Assembly (NCBI GenBank): GCA_022225965.2
Contig: JAKJXP020000013.1
Span: 310,001-374,000, forward strand
From: Diatrype stigma
Taxonomy: Eukaryota > Ascomycota > Sordariomycetes > Xylariales > Diatrypaceae
Reading direction: 5' to 3'
Length of the DNA: 64,000 bases
Positions 1 through 12,716 of this stretch are shown here, piece by piece. Position numbers and translations under genes: made by a program. Each line of letters begins with the position of its first letter. Within the stretch, counting starts at the first letter, position 1. The notes under the pieces were generated by a model. The model searched no databases. It had not been told where the DNA came from and saw nothing but the letters and a program-made list of their open reading frames with translations.

Positions 1-64
1 AGCAAGCGGGGTCAACAATCGCCAACACTCTATAAGTCTGTCCTGCTATTGAACTTCGGCAAAC

Positions 65-1322
65 ATGTCGCCTTCAACCGTGCCCGCTTCCAAGTCTTAC
101 AGTATCGCCTCGATCCCGGCTGACGGCATTGGCCCCGAGGTTATCGATGCCGCCCACATTGTGCTAAGGACGCTTGCAGAGACATTGGGCTCGTTTGATA
201 TTGACTTTACGCACTACGACTGGAGCTCGGAGACGTATAAGAAGACAGGGAAGTACATTCCCGATGGCGGGTTGGATGAGTTGAAAAAGCACGATGCTAT
301 TCTATTCGGTGCCGTAGGCGCGCCCGGTCAGTACTTGGTCCTCTTGTCCTTTGCTGCGACGACATCCAGGCTAATAAGGGGGGTTATAAATCAGATGTCC
401 CCGACCACATCTCATTATGGGGTCTTCGTTTGGCAATTTGCCAGCCGTTCCAGCAGTACGCCAACGTGCGGCCTACCAAAGTGTTCAAGGGGACGCAGTC
501 GCCGCTGCGCAACTGCAAGCCTGGGGACCTAGACTGGGTCATCGTCCGTGAGAACAGCGAAGGCGAGTACGCGGGGCAGGGCGGCCGGTCGCACCGCGGC
601 CAGGCGTGGGAGGTGGCCACCGAGGTCTCCATCTTCTCCCGCCACGGCGTCGAGCGCATCATGCGCTTTGCCTTCGAGACCGCGCAGAGGCGGCCCCGCA
701 AGCTCCTGACGGTGGTGACGAAGAGCAATGCCCAGCGCAACGGGATGGTGCTGTGGGATGAGGTCGCGGCCAGCGTCGCCAAGGACTTCCCCGATGTCGC
801 CGTCGACAAGATGCTGGTTGATGCCATGACTTGCCGCATGGTCCTGAAGCCCGAGTCTATCGATACTATCGTTGCCACGAACCTAGTGAGTTTTGATGAT
901 ACAAAACCACCTCCAACAAGTTCTTGCCTGGACGGAAGCTGATTCGATGGCAATGTAAATAGCATGCCGACATTCTCTCTGACTTGGCTGCTGCGTTGGC
1001 GGGTTCCATCGGTATTGCGCCGACGTCGAATCTAGACCCCACGAGACAGAATCCCAGCATGTTCGAGCCGATACACGGCTCGGCATTCGACATCACTGGC
1101 AAGGGGGTCGCGAACCCCGTTGCTACCTTCTGGACGAGCGCCGAGATGCTAGCGTGGCTGGGCGAGGAGGATGCTAGCAAGAAGCTTCTAGATTCCGTTG
1201 AACGTGTGTGTGAGAAGGGCATTGTGACTGCCGACCTCGGCGGTACTGCAAGAACGGTTGATGTTACAAATGCAGTCTGTGATGAAATCAAGGGCCTGTA
1301 TGGTAAACCAGGCAAGGCTTGA
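65..1322 (+). CDS. Tartrate dehydrogenase / D-malate dehydrogenase-like, isocitrate/isopropylmalate dehydrogenase family
   Basis: Three exons, 65-326, 395-885 and 963-1322, give 370 residues, the usual length for this family. The enzyme should oxidise tartrate or D-malate with NAD+ and a divalent metal, probably in the cytosol. Seen: an N-terminal PADGIGPEV nucleotide/substrate loop, GAVGAP then DVPDH across intron 1, the central RENSEGEYAG segment, TKSNAQRNG, and the C-terminal EPIHGSAFDI signature that contacts the cofactor. Introns of 68 and 77 bp start GTCAGT and GTGAGT and end CAG and TAG, and both restore the frame exactly. The DVPDH and SEGEYAG wording points to the tartrate dehydrogenase branch rather than leucine-pathway isopropylmalate dehydrogenase, but substrate is inferred from family resemblance only. 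The start is the first ATG, 64 bp from the window edge, so the promoter lies outside. Confidence 0.9.
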
Positions 1323-2520
1323 GGTGTATAATGTAGGATGAGGGCAAAACCAGACCTCACGGAGAGATAGCCTTGCCTATCATTAATAACAAATAAACCC
1401 TTATTTGACATACAGAGCACCATGACCGGTGTTCTCATGTATGACCCAATGCCAGGTGGTAGGCACCGAAGATAAACGAACCCTGAGGATGAATTATTAA
1501 AACCCAAATACTAGACAAATCGTAAAGTAATCCTTCATTCTGGTAGCTTCAGTAGACTGTTGAACCTATTGTGTTTGTCCGACTGTAGTATATTTGATAG
1601 TGAATAGGGGTTGGAGCAAGCAAAGCGTGTTAGTAAGTATGTAGTAGTCGATAGGTAGTATTCATAAATTCGTGATGACAGCAATAATAATACGAAGCTA
1701 CCCTGTTTTTACAAGTTACAATGCGTATTATTTATGTATCGACGGATGTCAAGTATGTTGAGATACAATGATTCTCTCGAGTCATTCATTCGCTTGGGGT
1801 GAAGCATACTTGAGTATCCGAGCAAAAGTCATAAAATGTCGCCCACAACATTTTCTTTATCACAGCGAAGCCATAATTTTCCCTAAAAGGTAAGCAACAT
1901 CTGGCTATGAACAACGTGATTGGTCATTTACCAACACTCTGGCCAAACATCTCGGCCCCTTTATTGAAAATGTGTTACGAATGTTGTGTCTTACAATTTG
2001 CACATCTCTATTGGTGGTTAGTACTATAATAAATAGGTACCTTGCTCTTAACTAAACTTCCGAGCCATAGCGTGAATGTCTCAAATGTACCCAGTTGCAA
2101 AACCACCAAGGTCCCGTGGAGAGGAAGTATTAAGATTCCGAATGCAGAGCCTCTAGATATATATGCCACCCCTCCCTGACGGCATCGGATCATCAATTCA
2201 AGACAGTATTTTTATACCAAGCAATATGTAGATGAATAAAAACGGTAGTTCCTATAGTCTAATCATCCTTTGTTGATTACCAGCCGTCTTCAGCAAGTAT
2301 GACTCTTTGTTTATTGTTTACGGGCTGCTTTCGGGGTCTCTTTGAGTTCGTAGGTCGACCACGACTTTTGAACTCTGGTTTTGACTTAAAGCTCAAGATG
2401 AATCATATTGTCCCTATATTCGTAGTCATGCGGGTGCCCTGGTTCCAAGGTTGTGTCAGTTAGCAGCCTGATGAGAATACAGTATATCCTTGAAGTATTC
2501 GGCGTCTTTTTGTATCCAAG
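1323..2520. other. Intergenic, AT-rich, no gene seen
   Basis: About 1.2 kb of AT-rich spacer between the tartrate dehydrogenase stop and the next gene. Only short open frames without family resemblance occur on either strand. It should hold the 3' UTR of the upstream gene and the promoter of the downstream one. Confidence 0.6.
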
Positions 2521-5403
2521 ATGGAGCCTCGTTATACACGCACTCCTATTCACAAGTATGGCCCTAACTTCTAAACCATGACACAGCGAATTGAAGACCT
2601 AACACCAAAATAGATGGCTAGAGGCTCGACAAGCAGCCAGACAACCAGGATCAGCCGGTGAACCAACCACAATATCAGCAGCTAGAGTTGCAGCGCTCCT
2701 GTCACAATTTCAAGTAACTGCGCCGACACCACTCGCTCAAAGGATTGCAGGGAGGTTGTTAAGCCGGGACGATCAGGTGAACAGAACTCGGGCAACACAG
2801 GCAGATCATCCATATGTGCCCCCTTCAGGTGCAACAGCACGACGGGTTCCTGGGCAGCCAAACTGGAATGACTTGCCTTTCGAGTTGAAACAGGCAATTC
2901 ATGACAGCTCAACCATAACGACGGCAGTGAATTTGATGCTCGCAGATTCAAGATTGTATCACGAATGGTTTCGATGGCACGTGGATCCTAGTCAAGATGC
3001 CAAAATCAACGCTATCCGTGCGCAAATGTTTCTCTCGAAGGCATTCTCGAACATTACCCTACAGTTTATGCTGTTGGTCACCCACTGGCCGAACCACTCT
3101 GCCCAATCTTACGATATCGATTATTGTAAGTTATTTCTCAGGGTTCAGACCTTCTTCAACAGCACCCATTCCGCGGTGGTAGATATTTACTAGTACACCG
3201 CCGCATCGCTGCTCGGCTACTAATTTCGAGCATTGCAGTGACGCGGGCTGTTCAGGCGAACCCTGGTGTTCTCTCCGATATAACCACGATCAACAGGGTA
3301 CCACAAATGATGTTACGGAATCGCATCCATGATCTTCTAAACAATGTCATCCCCTCCGCACCCCCTAATGGTGATGCTTACGAACAAGCTCGTCGTGCAC
3401 AATGGGCGGCTGCTGCAGGTCGACACAGCATTGCAACTATGAATTTGCTAGGTAAGTAGGTGTCGACATTTCATTTTCGTTTCGCTAACTAACATCAATG
3501 AACAGCGCCAACCTATGACGTTATATTGGATTTCATGGATGACTATGTGAAGAAGTGTCTCTCCGCATACCCAGACGAGGCCCATGAAGTACCGCCGAGA
3601 GTATGTTGTCCATAGGTCCTCCTGAACTCCAGCTACCCTGTGGCAGCGTTGATTTGATAGATAAATCCACGTCCCATATCAGCCAATATTACGGTACTGA
3701 TAGGAAACTGACCAAACTTGCAGTTCGCGGAAACATCCTTGCATGTACGGGGGAAACGGTTTGGCACACCAACGCGGGCCGCTAATGGGGCTTTCTACCG
3801 AGACTGGAAAGCGCCGACAGTGCTGGGCCTTGAACCGGCCGAACGGGAGCGCATTATTAGCACGGCGTGGTATTTCGAATATGCGGCCAAGGTCGTGCGG
3901 CAAATAGGCAACTTCGACGGCGACCACATCACGGTAGCACAGCTAAATCAGCGTAAATCTGATCAAGCCATGGGGCAGACATGCTGTCAGGATGAGCGGC
4001 TTGCTTGCATCTATCATTACGTCCGGGGCATATGGCGGCAGATCTTTTACAGTCTGACAATGCATTTCATAGACGACCTACAAAGCCGTGCAAGCTTGAT
4101 CAGGAATATGGGGCCAGACCGTACAAACACTAAGGCATATAATTGGACTGAGCTACGAAACGCGGAAAACTTCAATGAGTTCCCAAAGGTTTTTTTCAGC
4201 CTCGAGGCCCAGGACGAGTATATAGACATGATGTGCTCTCTTGGACTAGAGTTTCTCCACCACGTCTTACGGATGAGCCCGGAACTTAGGCGTCAGATGA
4301 TAGTGAACACGTTTTACCCACGCTTCAGTTTCGAGCACCCGCGGCCCATGGCACAGGACAGATATCTCTGGCGTGGATTTCTCCTTGCCAAACAGCGTAA
4401 ATGGAGGCACCCCAGTTCCATGGAAACCGGCAGGAGCGCGCCGATGGTGCATGTCGAAACTGATCCCAGCTTCGTTGAGCATAGAGCGAGCTGGGCTCCA
4501 AACAGGGCATGGGATCAATACATCAACCCACCACCGCCGCCGCCGCCGCCTCCGCCTCCGCCTCCAGATGTAGCTAATGTCTTCCCCGCACCCCCTCCGC
4601 CTCCGCCTCCTCCGCCTCCACCGCCTCCAAGAATACACCAGTTCGAAAACCACGGTGAGCTGCCACCCCAGATTTATCGACTTACTTCACTAGCTACAGA
4701 CCAAGACCCCTATTTTCATGTGTGTAGAACGGTACTAACCTCTTATCCTAGCGGACTTGATGAGGCTACGGAAACGAGGATGGGTATTTGTAAGTATTAT
4801 TCATTTCTCAAACCCTTACCACCATACCAAGCCCTCTGATCACGTACGGCGCCGTTCTTTGTGACGTGCCAGAGAAACGAAGAGATCCAGGACTCCAGCC
4901 CCCCCCCTGAAATTTGAAAACTAATACTGACTTTTCGTGGCGCAGTGGAATCACAAAATACTTCAAGGTAATTTACTGGCTGAGAAAACTGACATAGAGA
5001 AATTATATGGGCCAGATAAGCCCCTGAACCACTGGGGATTGGATGGGTGAGTTATATCCTGACACTATTTTCCAGCATCAACACACAGCTTATTTGAGAG
5101 TAATATCTTGCTCTTTTTGTCATTATTCTTACCACTTGGGCACAAGACCCTCAATTATACACCCAAGCCAAAAGTCCTTCTTACATGCCTCTTGAGAAGA
5201 TGGTGACTGACCGAGATATATCCAGGTGGCTGGACGACCTCGATCGTCCTGTGGACTTCCAAAGATTCCCTGAACTATCAGATACCCGCCGTCTCGGACT
5301 GAGGGACTGGCGGATCCTCTTCAAGGGCTGGATAACTAGCATGACGGTCCCGGACTCAGCTCAATTCCCATTAGGTATTAAGTGGCGGACACGGATGCCA
5401 TAA
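2521..5403 (+). CDS. Unrecognised multi-exon protein with polyproline tracts
   Basis: I do not recognise this gene. A consistent model is exons 2521-2555, 2614-3125, 3239-3451, 3506-3600, 3724-4654, 4752-4789 and 4946-5050. All junctions keep frame, introns are 58-156 bp, and CTAAC or CTGAC branch sites precede most acceptors. This gives 642 residues ending at 5050. The 3' end is uncertain: a good GTGAGT donor at 5047 and a protein-like open stretch at 5147-5403 (RWLDDLDRPVDF, LRDWRILFKGW) suggest a last exon. It can be joined either from 5046 to 5175, giving about 717 residues, or by an earlier donor near 4970. Near residue 120 the string WNDLPFELKQAI looks weakly like the start of an F-box, but that is not enough for a call. 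The second half has two proline runs followed by a basic stretch (LMRLRKRGW). Function unknown. Confidence 0.6.
4528..4629 (+). repeat. CCG/CCT-type trinucleotide tracts coding polyproline
   Basis: Two runs of CCN codons (4528-4566 and 4589-4628), mostly ccg and cct, encode proline runs of about 12 residues each inside the unrecognised gene, separated by a short DVANVFPA linker. Such runs vary in length between strains and can bind profilin, SH3 or WW domains. The binding idea is inference. Confidence 0.85.
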
Positions 5404-7252
5404 CCTTCCACGAGCAAGTCCTATATAAGAAAGCAGTCGGTTTATATGCAACTAGATATGGGTTGCTTCGTTTCGGGCGGACGGGGGTTATTGTGTTACT
5501 ATTTATCACCAAATTATACATTATGCCACGAAGTTGTTGATAGGCTAGTTGTTGAACTTCAATTGATGTGTGTTACTAGGATGACGTCGGTGCCTGACCC
5601 TCCTACCGGGCTGCTAGCCTGCAACATATTCGGGGGTACAACTGAGCGTATATCTTCAGGTCAATCTGGTTGTTCTCCAAGTATATAGATGTCGTGCGGA
5701 GAGGAAAGGTCCGAACTGATGTTCCATTCGAAGTTCTTCTGGGACTTCGGAGCTCTAACTGAGGTCGTGGCCAGCTGTTGGCAAGTGTAAGCCTAGCTGC
5801 CAGCGCGCTAACTGCCAACCTTCGAGTGATTCTGCCCGTCAGTTAGGTAATAATTCGGTAAGGCCCTGCCCGCGCACCTTCTTTCTCATTCTCGACCTAA
5901 ACAGGCAGGTACCTATACGGGTTGGTGGGCTTCACAGCGGTACATGAATGTACTCAAGCTAGCATGGTAGCATAGATGGAAATTTGCGTGTCTACTTTGT
6001 AGTCTAGTGTATAACGGCCAATTGACAAGTGAAGAGACGAACCTTGGATGTATCCGAGTCTGCCCTTGCCTGAACCGCAGTCCACAACCCGAAGTCCACA
6101 ACCCACACAATCTACAATCCACAACATTCACAATCCACAATCCCCGGCAAACCGCAAGCTCACGCACTCACTGATACAACAGCAGTGAATTTGGCCACTG
6201 GCTACCTGGAACCCGCTGTAAGATACCTATCTGCATACATACCTACATTGCCTACATACAAGAGGTCTACCTACATACAGTAATACATCAATACATACTA
6301 CATACATACATACACAGGGTAGGTACGGAGCAGTTGACTGACAAATTTGGAGCTTGCACCACCACCATCTCCACCTCCACCACCACCACCACCACTACCA
6401 CCACTACCACCACTACCACCACTACCACCACCACAGCAGCAACAACTGCTACCCCATTCCACCATTTCGATTTTGAAGCCCATCGTCACTTGGTCTACAA
6501 ACTACCTGCAAACGAAACCCCCCAAAAAATCTCCATCGCCACCACTAGTTACTTTTACCCGCGTTTCTACGTGATACATCATACATCTTCAACCTCGCAC
6601 TTCACTCTCTCCCTGTCTGAGTGTGTGTCTTCCCCTCCATACTCATACTCGTTAGATCAGATCAAGATTAGATCAGATCATACCCGTACCAGGCCTTACC
6701 TACCCAACCCAGCTAATTATTCACAATCCACCTCGCCTCGGTCCTCCTCACTTCTGTCTCCCTCTCCCGTCTTCGTTCCCGCACCGCCGCGAAATTTCAA
6801 ATCCTCAACTCTCGGATTCCCAGAAATCCAGATATCCAGATTCTCAAATTCCCAAATCCTGCGGCATACGGTTATTAACTATCATTGCCCTCCCACTTCA
6901 CTTTGACATCCTTCCCCCCATTTTTCCTTTTCCTCCACTTTGAAGCGCTTAGGGCATTTCGCATTTGATTCTTGAGCTCATTTCATTCCCGCCATCTTAG
7001 CGATTTTTCCTGCCCTGTGCATTTTCATCTCCCGGGCTGCGGGCATAATTGCGTAACTGCCCACCCACTAACAACTCCCATCACTTAAAAGGTACGCATG
7101 GCAGAGGTTATAACCGATGTGAGATACGATCTTCCTACTAACATGGTCATGGATACATAGTTGTCTATTTGCATCTCGCTGAGCAGCTCGACCCTATTTA
7201 CGCAACCGCCGATCAGTCTCTGGCGCAGACCATTTCCTTAACCCACGCAAAC
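5404..7252. other. Intergenic with leader and promoter of the NTF2/RRM gene
   Basis: No convincing gene. The stretch holds TACCTA/TACATA-rich low-complexity sequence near 6225-6325, an ACC microsatellite, and from about 6560 CT-rich sequence typical of a promoter and long 5' leader in filamentous fungi. The long frame at about 6334-6906 is a product of the triplet repeat. Confidence 0.55.
6358..6434. repeat. (ACC)n/(ACT) trinucleotide microsatellite
   Basis: About 75 bp of imperfect ACC/ACT triplets upstream of the NTF2/RRM gene. On the + strand it reads as threonine or proline runs and on the - strand as a glycine run, with no gene context, so it is treated as non-coding. Confidence 0.85.
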
Positions 7253-9041
7253 ATGGCAACAAACGGTGGCCTTAATCACTCGGCGGACCAGTTCCAGTCT
7301 GCCGCGAGCGCGCTCTCGACAACATCCACTGCCGCCCCCGCTTCCGAAGCCTCCCCCTCCAACAACAATCTAGGCAAGGATGAGGTAGCCTGGTTCTTTG
7401 TGGAGCAGTACTACACTACCCTGAGCAAGACACCTGAGAAGCTTCATGTGCGTGACGTCCGCCATCATCACCTGCCCGTACGAGGCTTATAATTTTTGTC
7501 CTGCCCGCTAACCCGTCACAGCTGTTCTATGGAAAGCGCTCCCAGTTTGTTTATGGTCGGGAAGCGCAAGTCGCCAACGTTTCTGTTGGTAGACAGGTGA
7601 GTCAAACCTACCCAAGTATTATACCTTAGCTTGTTTGTGCAACCCCACTAACATTTTTCATAGCACATCCAGGAGCGCATCAGGGAGCTTGACTTCCAGG
7701 ACTGCAAAGTCCGCGTTTCCAACGTAGACTCCCAGGCGTCGTTCGAAAACATTGTCATCCAAGTCATTGGAGAAACTTCTAACAAAGCCGGCGACCCCAA
7801 GAAGTTCGTTCAAACCTTCGTGCTCGCCCAGCAACCGTCCGGCTACTTTGTTCTGAACGACATCCTCCGATATATCGATGAGGAGGCTGACGAAGAGCCT
7901 GCCGAGGTACCCCGTGATGCTGATGCTACCGCCGAAGAGGTCCCTGTCCCTGCCACAACCGAGGCCAAGGAGGAGGCTGCAGCTACCGCGGTCGAGCCTG
8001 CTGAGGAAGTCGTTGCCCCAACATTGGATGCCGTTGATCAGAAGCTAGAGGAGGCGACTAAGGAGACCTCGACTGCTGATGAGGCCCCGGCAGCTCAGGA
8101 GCCGCCAGAGGCGCCCGCTGCAGCTACGGAAACCGCCGCTAAGCCTGAAGGCGAGAACATCCCCGATCCTGATGCCACGGCCCGGGAGGTTGCGGAAGAG
8201 GCTGTAAAAGAGCCCGAGAAGCCCACTGATCCGAGCCCCACTCCCGTGGCAACCCGTCAACCCCCTCCTCCAACTTCGGTGCCAGCACAACCGCCGAAGC
8301 CCATGACTTGGGCAAGCCGTGCCGCTGCCGCTGCCGCTGCTGCTGGTCCCCGACCTGTCGTGCCTCTCCCTAAGACGACCTCGTCACCGGTTGCCCAACC
8401 TCGACCGGCTGCTCCCGCCCAACCAGCTGCTGTGCAAACCCCAGCCGCCCAGAGTACTGAGCCAGCGGCTTCTACTACTTCCGCCAAGGAGCCGCCTACC
8501 GAGTGGCAGACAGCAGGTAATGATGCGAAGCGGCAGAACCGCCCCCAATCAATCTCTGGTCCCCAATCTGAGAAAGAGGGCACGATGGGATACGTGAAGT
8601 ATGTGACAGAGAAGGTGAAGAACGAGGATCTCAGAGCGGCGCTAGGTCAGCATGGTGAGCTGGTCTACTTGGATATCAATCGCCAGAAGGTAAGTTATTC
8701 GTTATTCGTGTCAAGAGAAGAATGCGGGGCTAAATGAAGACTAGAACTGCGCCTTCGTTGAGTTCGCCACCCCAGCTGGATACCAAGCAGCTATCGCCGC
8801 CAATCCTCACACGGTCGATGGTGAGAGCATCGTGGTCGAGCCCCGACGTCCCAAGGCCGGGGCTTATGGCGGCAGCAACTACACTGCAGGACGAGGCAAT
8901 GCTGCTAACCGCGGCGGACGGGGAGGGTTTGACGGCAGCCGATCGGGAAGCCAAGGCGGACGAGGTAGTTTTGGGGGCCAAGGACGCGCCAGGGGTGGAC
9001 CCCCTCGTAGCCGAGGGGCGTCTCAAGCGACTAATGCTTGA
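7253..9041 (+). CDS. G3BP-like protein: NTF2-like domain, RRM and RGG tail
   Basis: Exons 7253-7447, 7522-7596, 7664-8689 and 8745-9041 give 530 residues, all introns in phase 0 with GTGCGT, GTGAGT and GTAAGT donors. Domain order: an NTF2-like fold at about 42-165 (VAWFFVEQYYTTLS, LFYGKRSQFVYG, GYFVLNDILRYID), an acidic Glu/Ala/Pro linker to about 395, an RRM at about 399-470 (GYVKYV then CAFVEFATPAGYQAA across the last intron) and a Gly/Arg-rich RGG tail. This architecture is that of animal G3BP and the yeast Ubp3 cofactor Bre5, which bind RNA and act in stress granules or with a deubiquitinase. The start is the ATG followed by a Ser/Thr/Ala-rich leader just before the NTF2 domain. The family call is firm; the precise role is inferred. 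Confidence 0.92.
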
Positions 9042-10618
9042 GTTGGTCCTTGAACCGCCGGGGGTCTTCGAACCTCTGGGGGTTGGCCCTCGTCCCACGA
9101 ATAGGACGTGATGAGATGTTAAGCAGCTGTTGTTGAGGGTGAAAGCTCCTTGCGCTCTGTTTGATGAGTCATGACTTCGGATAGGAGCATCCTATATGCT
9201 TCTGACTTTGGGCTCCTGCTACCTTGGGCTCCTTCACCTGGTTGAACGAGTTCAGTCTAAGCGGAAACATGAGCGCATTTGACACGATAATGGGTTATCG
9301 GTCATTTGATTTTGGTGCTTGGTGTTGTGTACGTGTGCCTGGTGGGATTTGTACAATTGATGGCCGGCTGGAAAGAAAAAAGTTCAGACGCTCATCTTGC
9401 ATGGGAGGAGTGAATCGGTATGACATGGGAACTTCAACGACATGGGAGCCTATTACGGTCGGTTGTACATTTATGGGGGAGAACCGTGGTGTTTTCCCGG
9501 GGAAGGAGATAAAGAAAACAAAAGCATCCTAGCCATGTATTAGTTTAATGTTTATCAACGAAGTTGATGACTACTACTTGTGTGCCCCCATGTGCCGCCC
9601 CCATGTGCCCTTGTGTTTCCCTATACCATGTCCCCCTATTTCCTGGGCTTAAGATGCTATGTGGTTGACGAGATAGGAACCGTGTTCTACCTGAACCTTG
9701 CATCTCCTTCAAAGCTTAGATTGGAGTTCTGAGTATGACCTGAGCCAAGCACAGAATCAAGGATTTGCCTAAGGACGGCCACTAGTCAGCGAGCCAGAGC
9801 TGTGGTAGTTAAGAAAACAAGACTATTAGGTATAGATGTGTGCATATGTTTATCTGCATTTAAATTAGTTGTTTCCAACTCCTTAATCATGGAGCCCCTA
9901 TAACTCACTACCTCTCTATACCTAAGGTATATTGGTCATTTGCACCTGTAAAGGTAGGTAGGTAATCTATTAGGCTCATATAACAGACGTCTGCCATAAC
10001 GATCTACATACTAACATATCTCTAGCTACCTATCTGGAGGAGCACTTGATGCTATCTCATATTGTGTGCTCGGTACAAACAAGCAGCTTGCCATCTACCA
10101 TGTGCATAGGTAGCAACAGTAATAAACAGAATGCCCGCTTATTATTCAAGGAACCTTCGATCATTGAATAGCTTGATGTATTGAACCGTATTGTATTGTA
10201 TTGTGTTCACATATGGGTAGGTAGGTTGGATGCCGTCGTCATTCAGCAAAGAAGCTGCATTGCTCCGTTGCAACTAGCCACTCACTCTACTTTAGGCATT
10301 CCGGCTTTCGTATGCCAGCCCATCCATTATTATCATAAGAAGGACGGTTTCGGTACACCTTGGTAAAACCTACTGTAGCCTGTCGTGGCCGGAAGCAACC
10401 AGTTTTCACCCGGAAGGATACTCCAGATTCTCATGCACTCGTAGTATGTAGCTATGTATGTATAAGTATGAGTAAATTCGCTTATATGCTGTTTTCACCC
10501 CTGAACGCCAGCCAGCCTTGATTGATTGATCTTCAGTACGTACGGTCATCCAGCCATTGCTCCATCCATGCATCTAATCACTCACCACTTACTTGCCTTG
10601 CCCTACACCTCACCTCAT
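9042..10618. other. Convergent intergenic region, no gene seen
   Basis: About 1.6 kb between two convergent stop codons. It contains TAGGTA/TACCTA-rich sequence near 9940-10030 and no open frame with recognisable protein content. A frame at about 9224-9532 lies in the likely 3' UTR and shows no domain. Confidence 0.55.
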
Positions 10619-12366
10619 CTACCTACCACCACCCGCAGCAGCAGCAGCCGCGACAGAAGCAGCAGCAGTAGCAGCCACGGAAGCCATTTCGGCCTCGACG
10701 GCGCGCGTCTCACGGGCAAGGTCCTCAGCCACGCCCACACCACCATTGGCGTCCTCCCCTTCCTCCAGCGCGGCGTTGGCAGCGTCCACGTCGTCGAGCA
10801 CCTTCTGCAGCAGGGCGACGAGGGACTCGACCTCGGCGCGCTGGCGGCGGATGTCGGCGAACAGGCGGGCGTTGTGGGCCTGCGTCGTCTGCAGGCGCGC
10901 GTTGAGCTGCGACTGCTGCTGGGCGAGGTGCGGCGCCAGATGGGCTGCTAGGACCGCCTCGGGGGGTAGGACGTGCGGGCTGGTGTTGGAAGTTGTGTCA
11001 ATAATAATGATTGAATGAGGCTGGGTAAAACAAATCAAACAAATATAAAAGGAAAGAAGAAAAAGAAGAAGAGGGGAAAAAAGGAGGGGAAAAAAAGAAA
11101 GACAAAAAACAAAAACGTACAACACCAGGGATTCGCTGGTCGTCACCGACCCAACTACTAATCTGGCCCTATGTGGTTTATCTAGGGGAGAGCGGACGGG
11201 ATCCCGAGTTTTCCACATGGTATGGTCGTACGTGAAAGACTCTGTTCTTTTTTTGACTTATATGGGACCCCCTCCCTGTCCCCCCGCATTACCGATAAAT
11301 CCCACTTGGAATCGCAATACCGGCGCCCCCCCTGCCCCCGCTGCCTGGCAACGATCGGAGCTAGGAAAGAAAATAAAACCAGCCAACACAACAATACAAC
11401 AGAACGCAACACAGTACAATACAGCGCAATGCAATGTAGCGCAACGTAAGGGAAATTGGGGAGGGCATAGCAGAATGGATAAGAGAAGAGAAGATAGGAA
11501 TTGACGACTTACGGAATCGGAGGCTCTTCCCGTCCCTCCATACCGGCCTCGTCCCTACGCCGCTCTGCCTCGATGACTAGCGTCTCGAGCTCGTTCAGCC
11601 TGGAGACGACGTTGCGGGCCTCCAGGATAGATGCGAATTCTTTCTGCGGGTATCGTCAGCTCCTTTTCTCCTCCACTCATGTGTGCGTGCAACAACTCGG
11701 TCGTGTCGTCGCATATCTCCCTGTTTCGCTCGCTCTCCCCACCCCCACCCTCACCCTCACCAGCCATTCTGCCCTGCGAGAGAGAGCAAGAAACGCAAAG
11801 CGTGAAAAAAAGAAAAAACGTACCTTGCAGAGCGCTCCCAGCCGGTCCACCATCTGCCGCTGCACGGCGCGCAGGGCCGCGGGGGCGTGCTCCGCGACGG
11901 TCGGGTAGCAGGCGGCGAAGTTGTCCCAGCTGATCTTGGCGAGCGTGTGCGCGAGCGTCGAGTTCAGCACGTCCTGGAACCGCGACGCGCGCGGGCCGGG
12001 CGCCTGCGCCGTGTGCCGCGTCGGGAGCGGCGGCGAGTTCGCCCTCCCCCCTGATCCTGATCCTGATCCTCCTCCTCCGCTGCCTACTGCTTCTTCTGCC
12101 GGTGCCGCCGCTCCTTCCGGTGGTTTGGTTGGGGGTTGTTGGGCTGTCGATGTTGATGTTGAGGCCATTGTTGTGGCTGCGGCTGCGGTTGTGGCTGTTT
12201 GCGACTGTGTTTGCGGTTGCGATTGCGGTTGCGGTTGTGATGGTGGTGGACGTGCGCTGTTGTTGGTCTTGTTGCTATTCTTGCCCGGGGGTTCTCCTGT
12301 CGTAGCAGCTGCAGATTGAGCTGGCATTTCCACAGCTTCTGTGATGGTAGTAGATTTGATCGCCAC
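10619..12366 (-). CDS. nnf1: Kinetochore MIND/Mis12 complex subunit Nnf1
   Basis: On the minus strand the exons are 12366-11824, 11643-11513 and 10979-10619, giving 344 residues. Nnf1 pairs with Mtw1 in the MIND complex, which links the inner kinetochore (CENP-C/Mif2) to the Ndc80 complex. Residues 1-125 are Pro/Gln/Thr/Gly-rich and look disordered. The Nnf1 domain starts near 129 with RFQDVLNSTLAHTLAKISW and continues through FAACYPTVAEHAPAALRAVQ. It crosses intron 1 into KEFASILEARNVV and intron 2 into PPHVLPPEAVLAAHLAPHL. The C-terminal half is a coiled coil (ARLQTTQAHNARLFADI onward) ending in an Ala-rich tail. Intron 1 is 180 bp and intron 2 is 533 bp, unusually long here and full of A/G-rich and repetitive sequence. 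Frame agreement and continuous Nnf1 similarity support the junctions. Confidence 0.88.
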
Positions 12367-12716
12367 TTCGATCTCGAACCGAGTAGAGTGTTGTATTGCA
12401 AGTCGATGAGAAAGTATGCGGGGCGGTTTGGATGGTCAGGTTGTTCAGGTACCGGTAGGTCGATACAGTCGCGTAGTTTTCAGACTAAACCAAATTGTCG
12501 TCGCGGGTTTGGTGCTATTAAAAATCAATTGACACGTAAAGACCTCGGGGTCGATCAATTACCAGATACTTGGTGGGCATGTCAACCTTGGGACTTCACA
12601 TGTGCCTGAATTGGTTCAACGGCAGGAAAGTTAAAGCAGCACGCGTCCACGAGCGTTGGCCCGCGTCTTTATCTTATCGGTCGGCATTTCCCTAAGTATA
12701 GGTAGGCTGCTAGGTG
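12367..12716. promoter_or_regulatory. Presumed Nnf1 promoter, cut off by a retrotransposon
   Basis: Only 350 bp separate the Nnf1 start codon (minus strand) from the 5' LTR. No defined motif is visible. The spacer ends with the AGGTG copy at 12712-12716 that matches the far side of the LTR element. Confidence 0.4.

Noticed and set aside
6334..6906. Long + strand open frame with a threonine run
   Set aside because: It is created by the ACC microsatellite and a CT-rich leader, with no domain and no sensible start.
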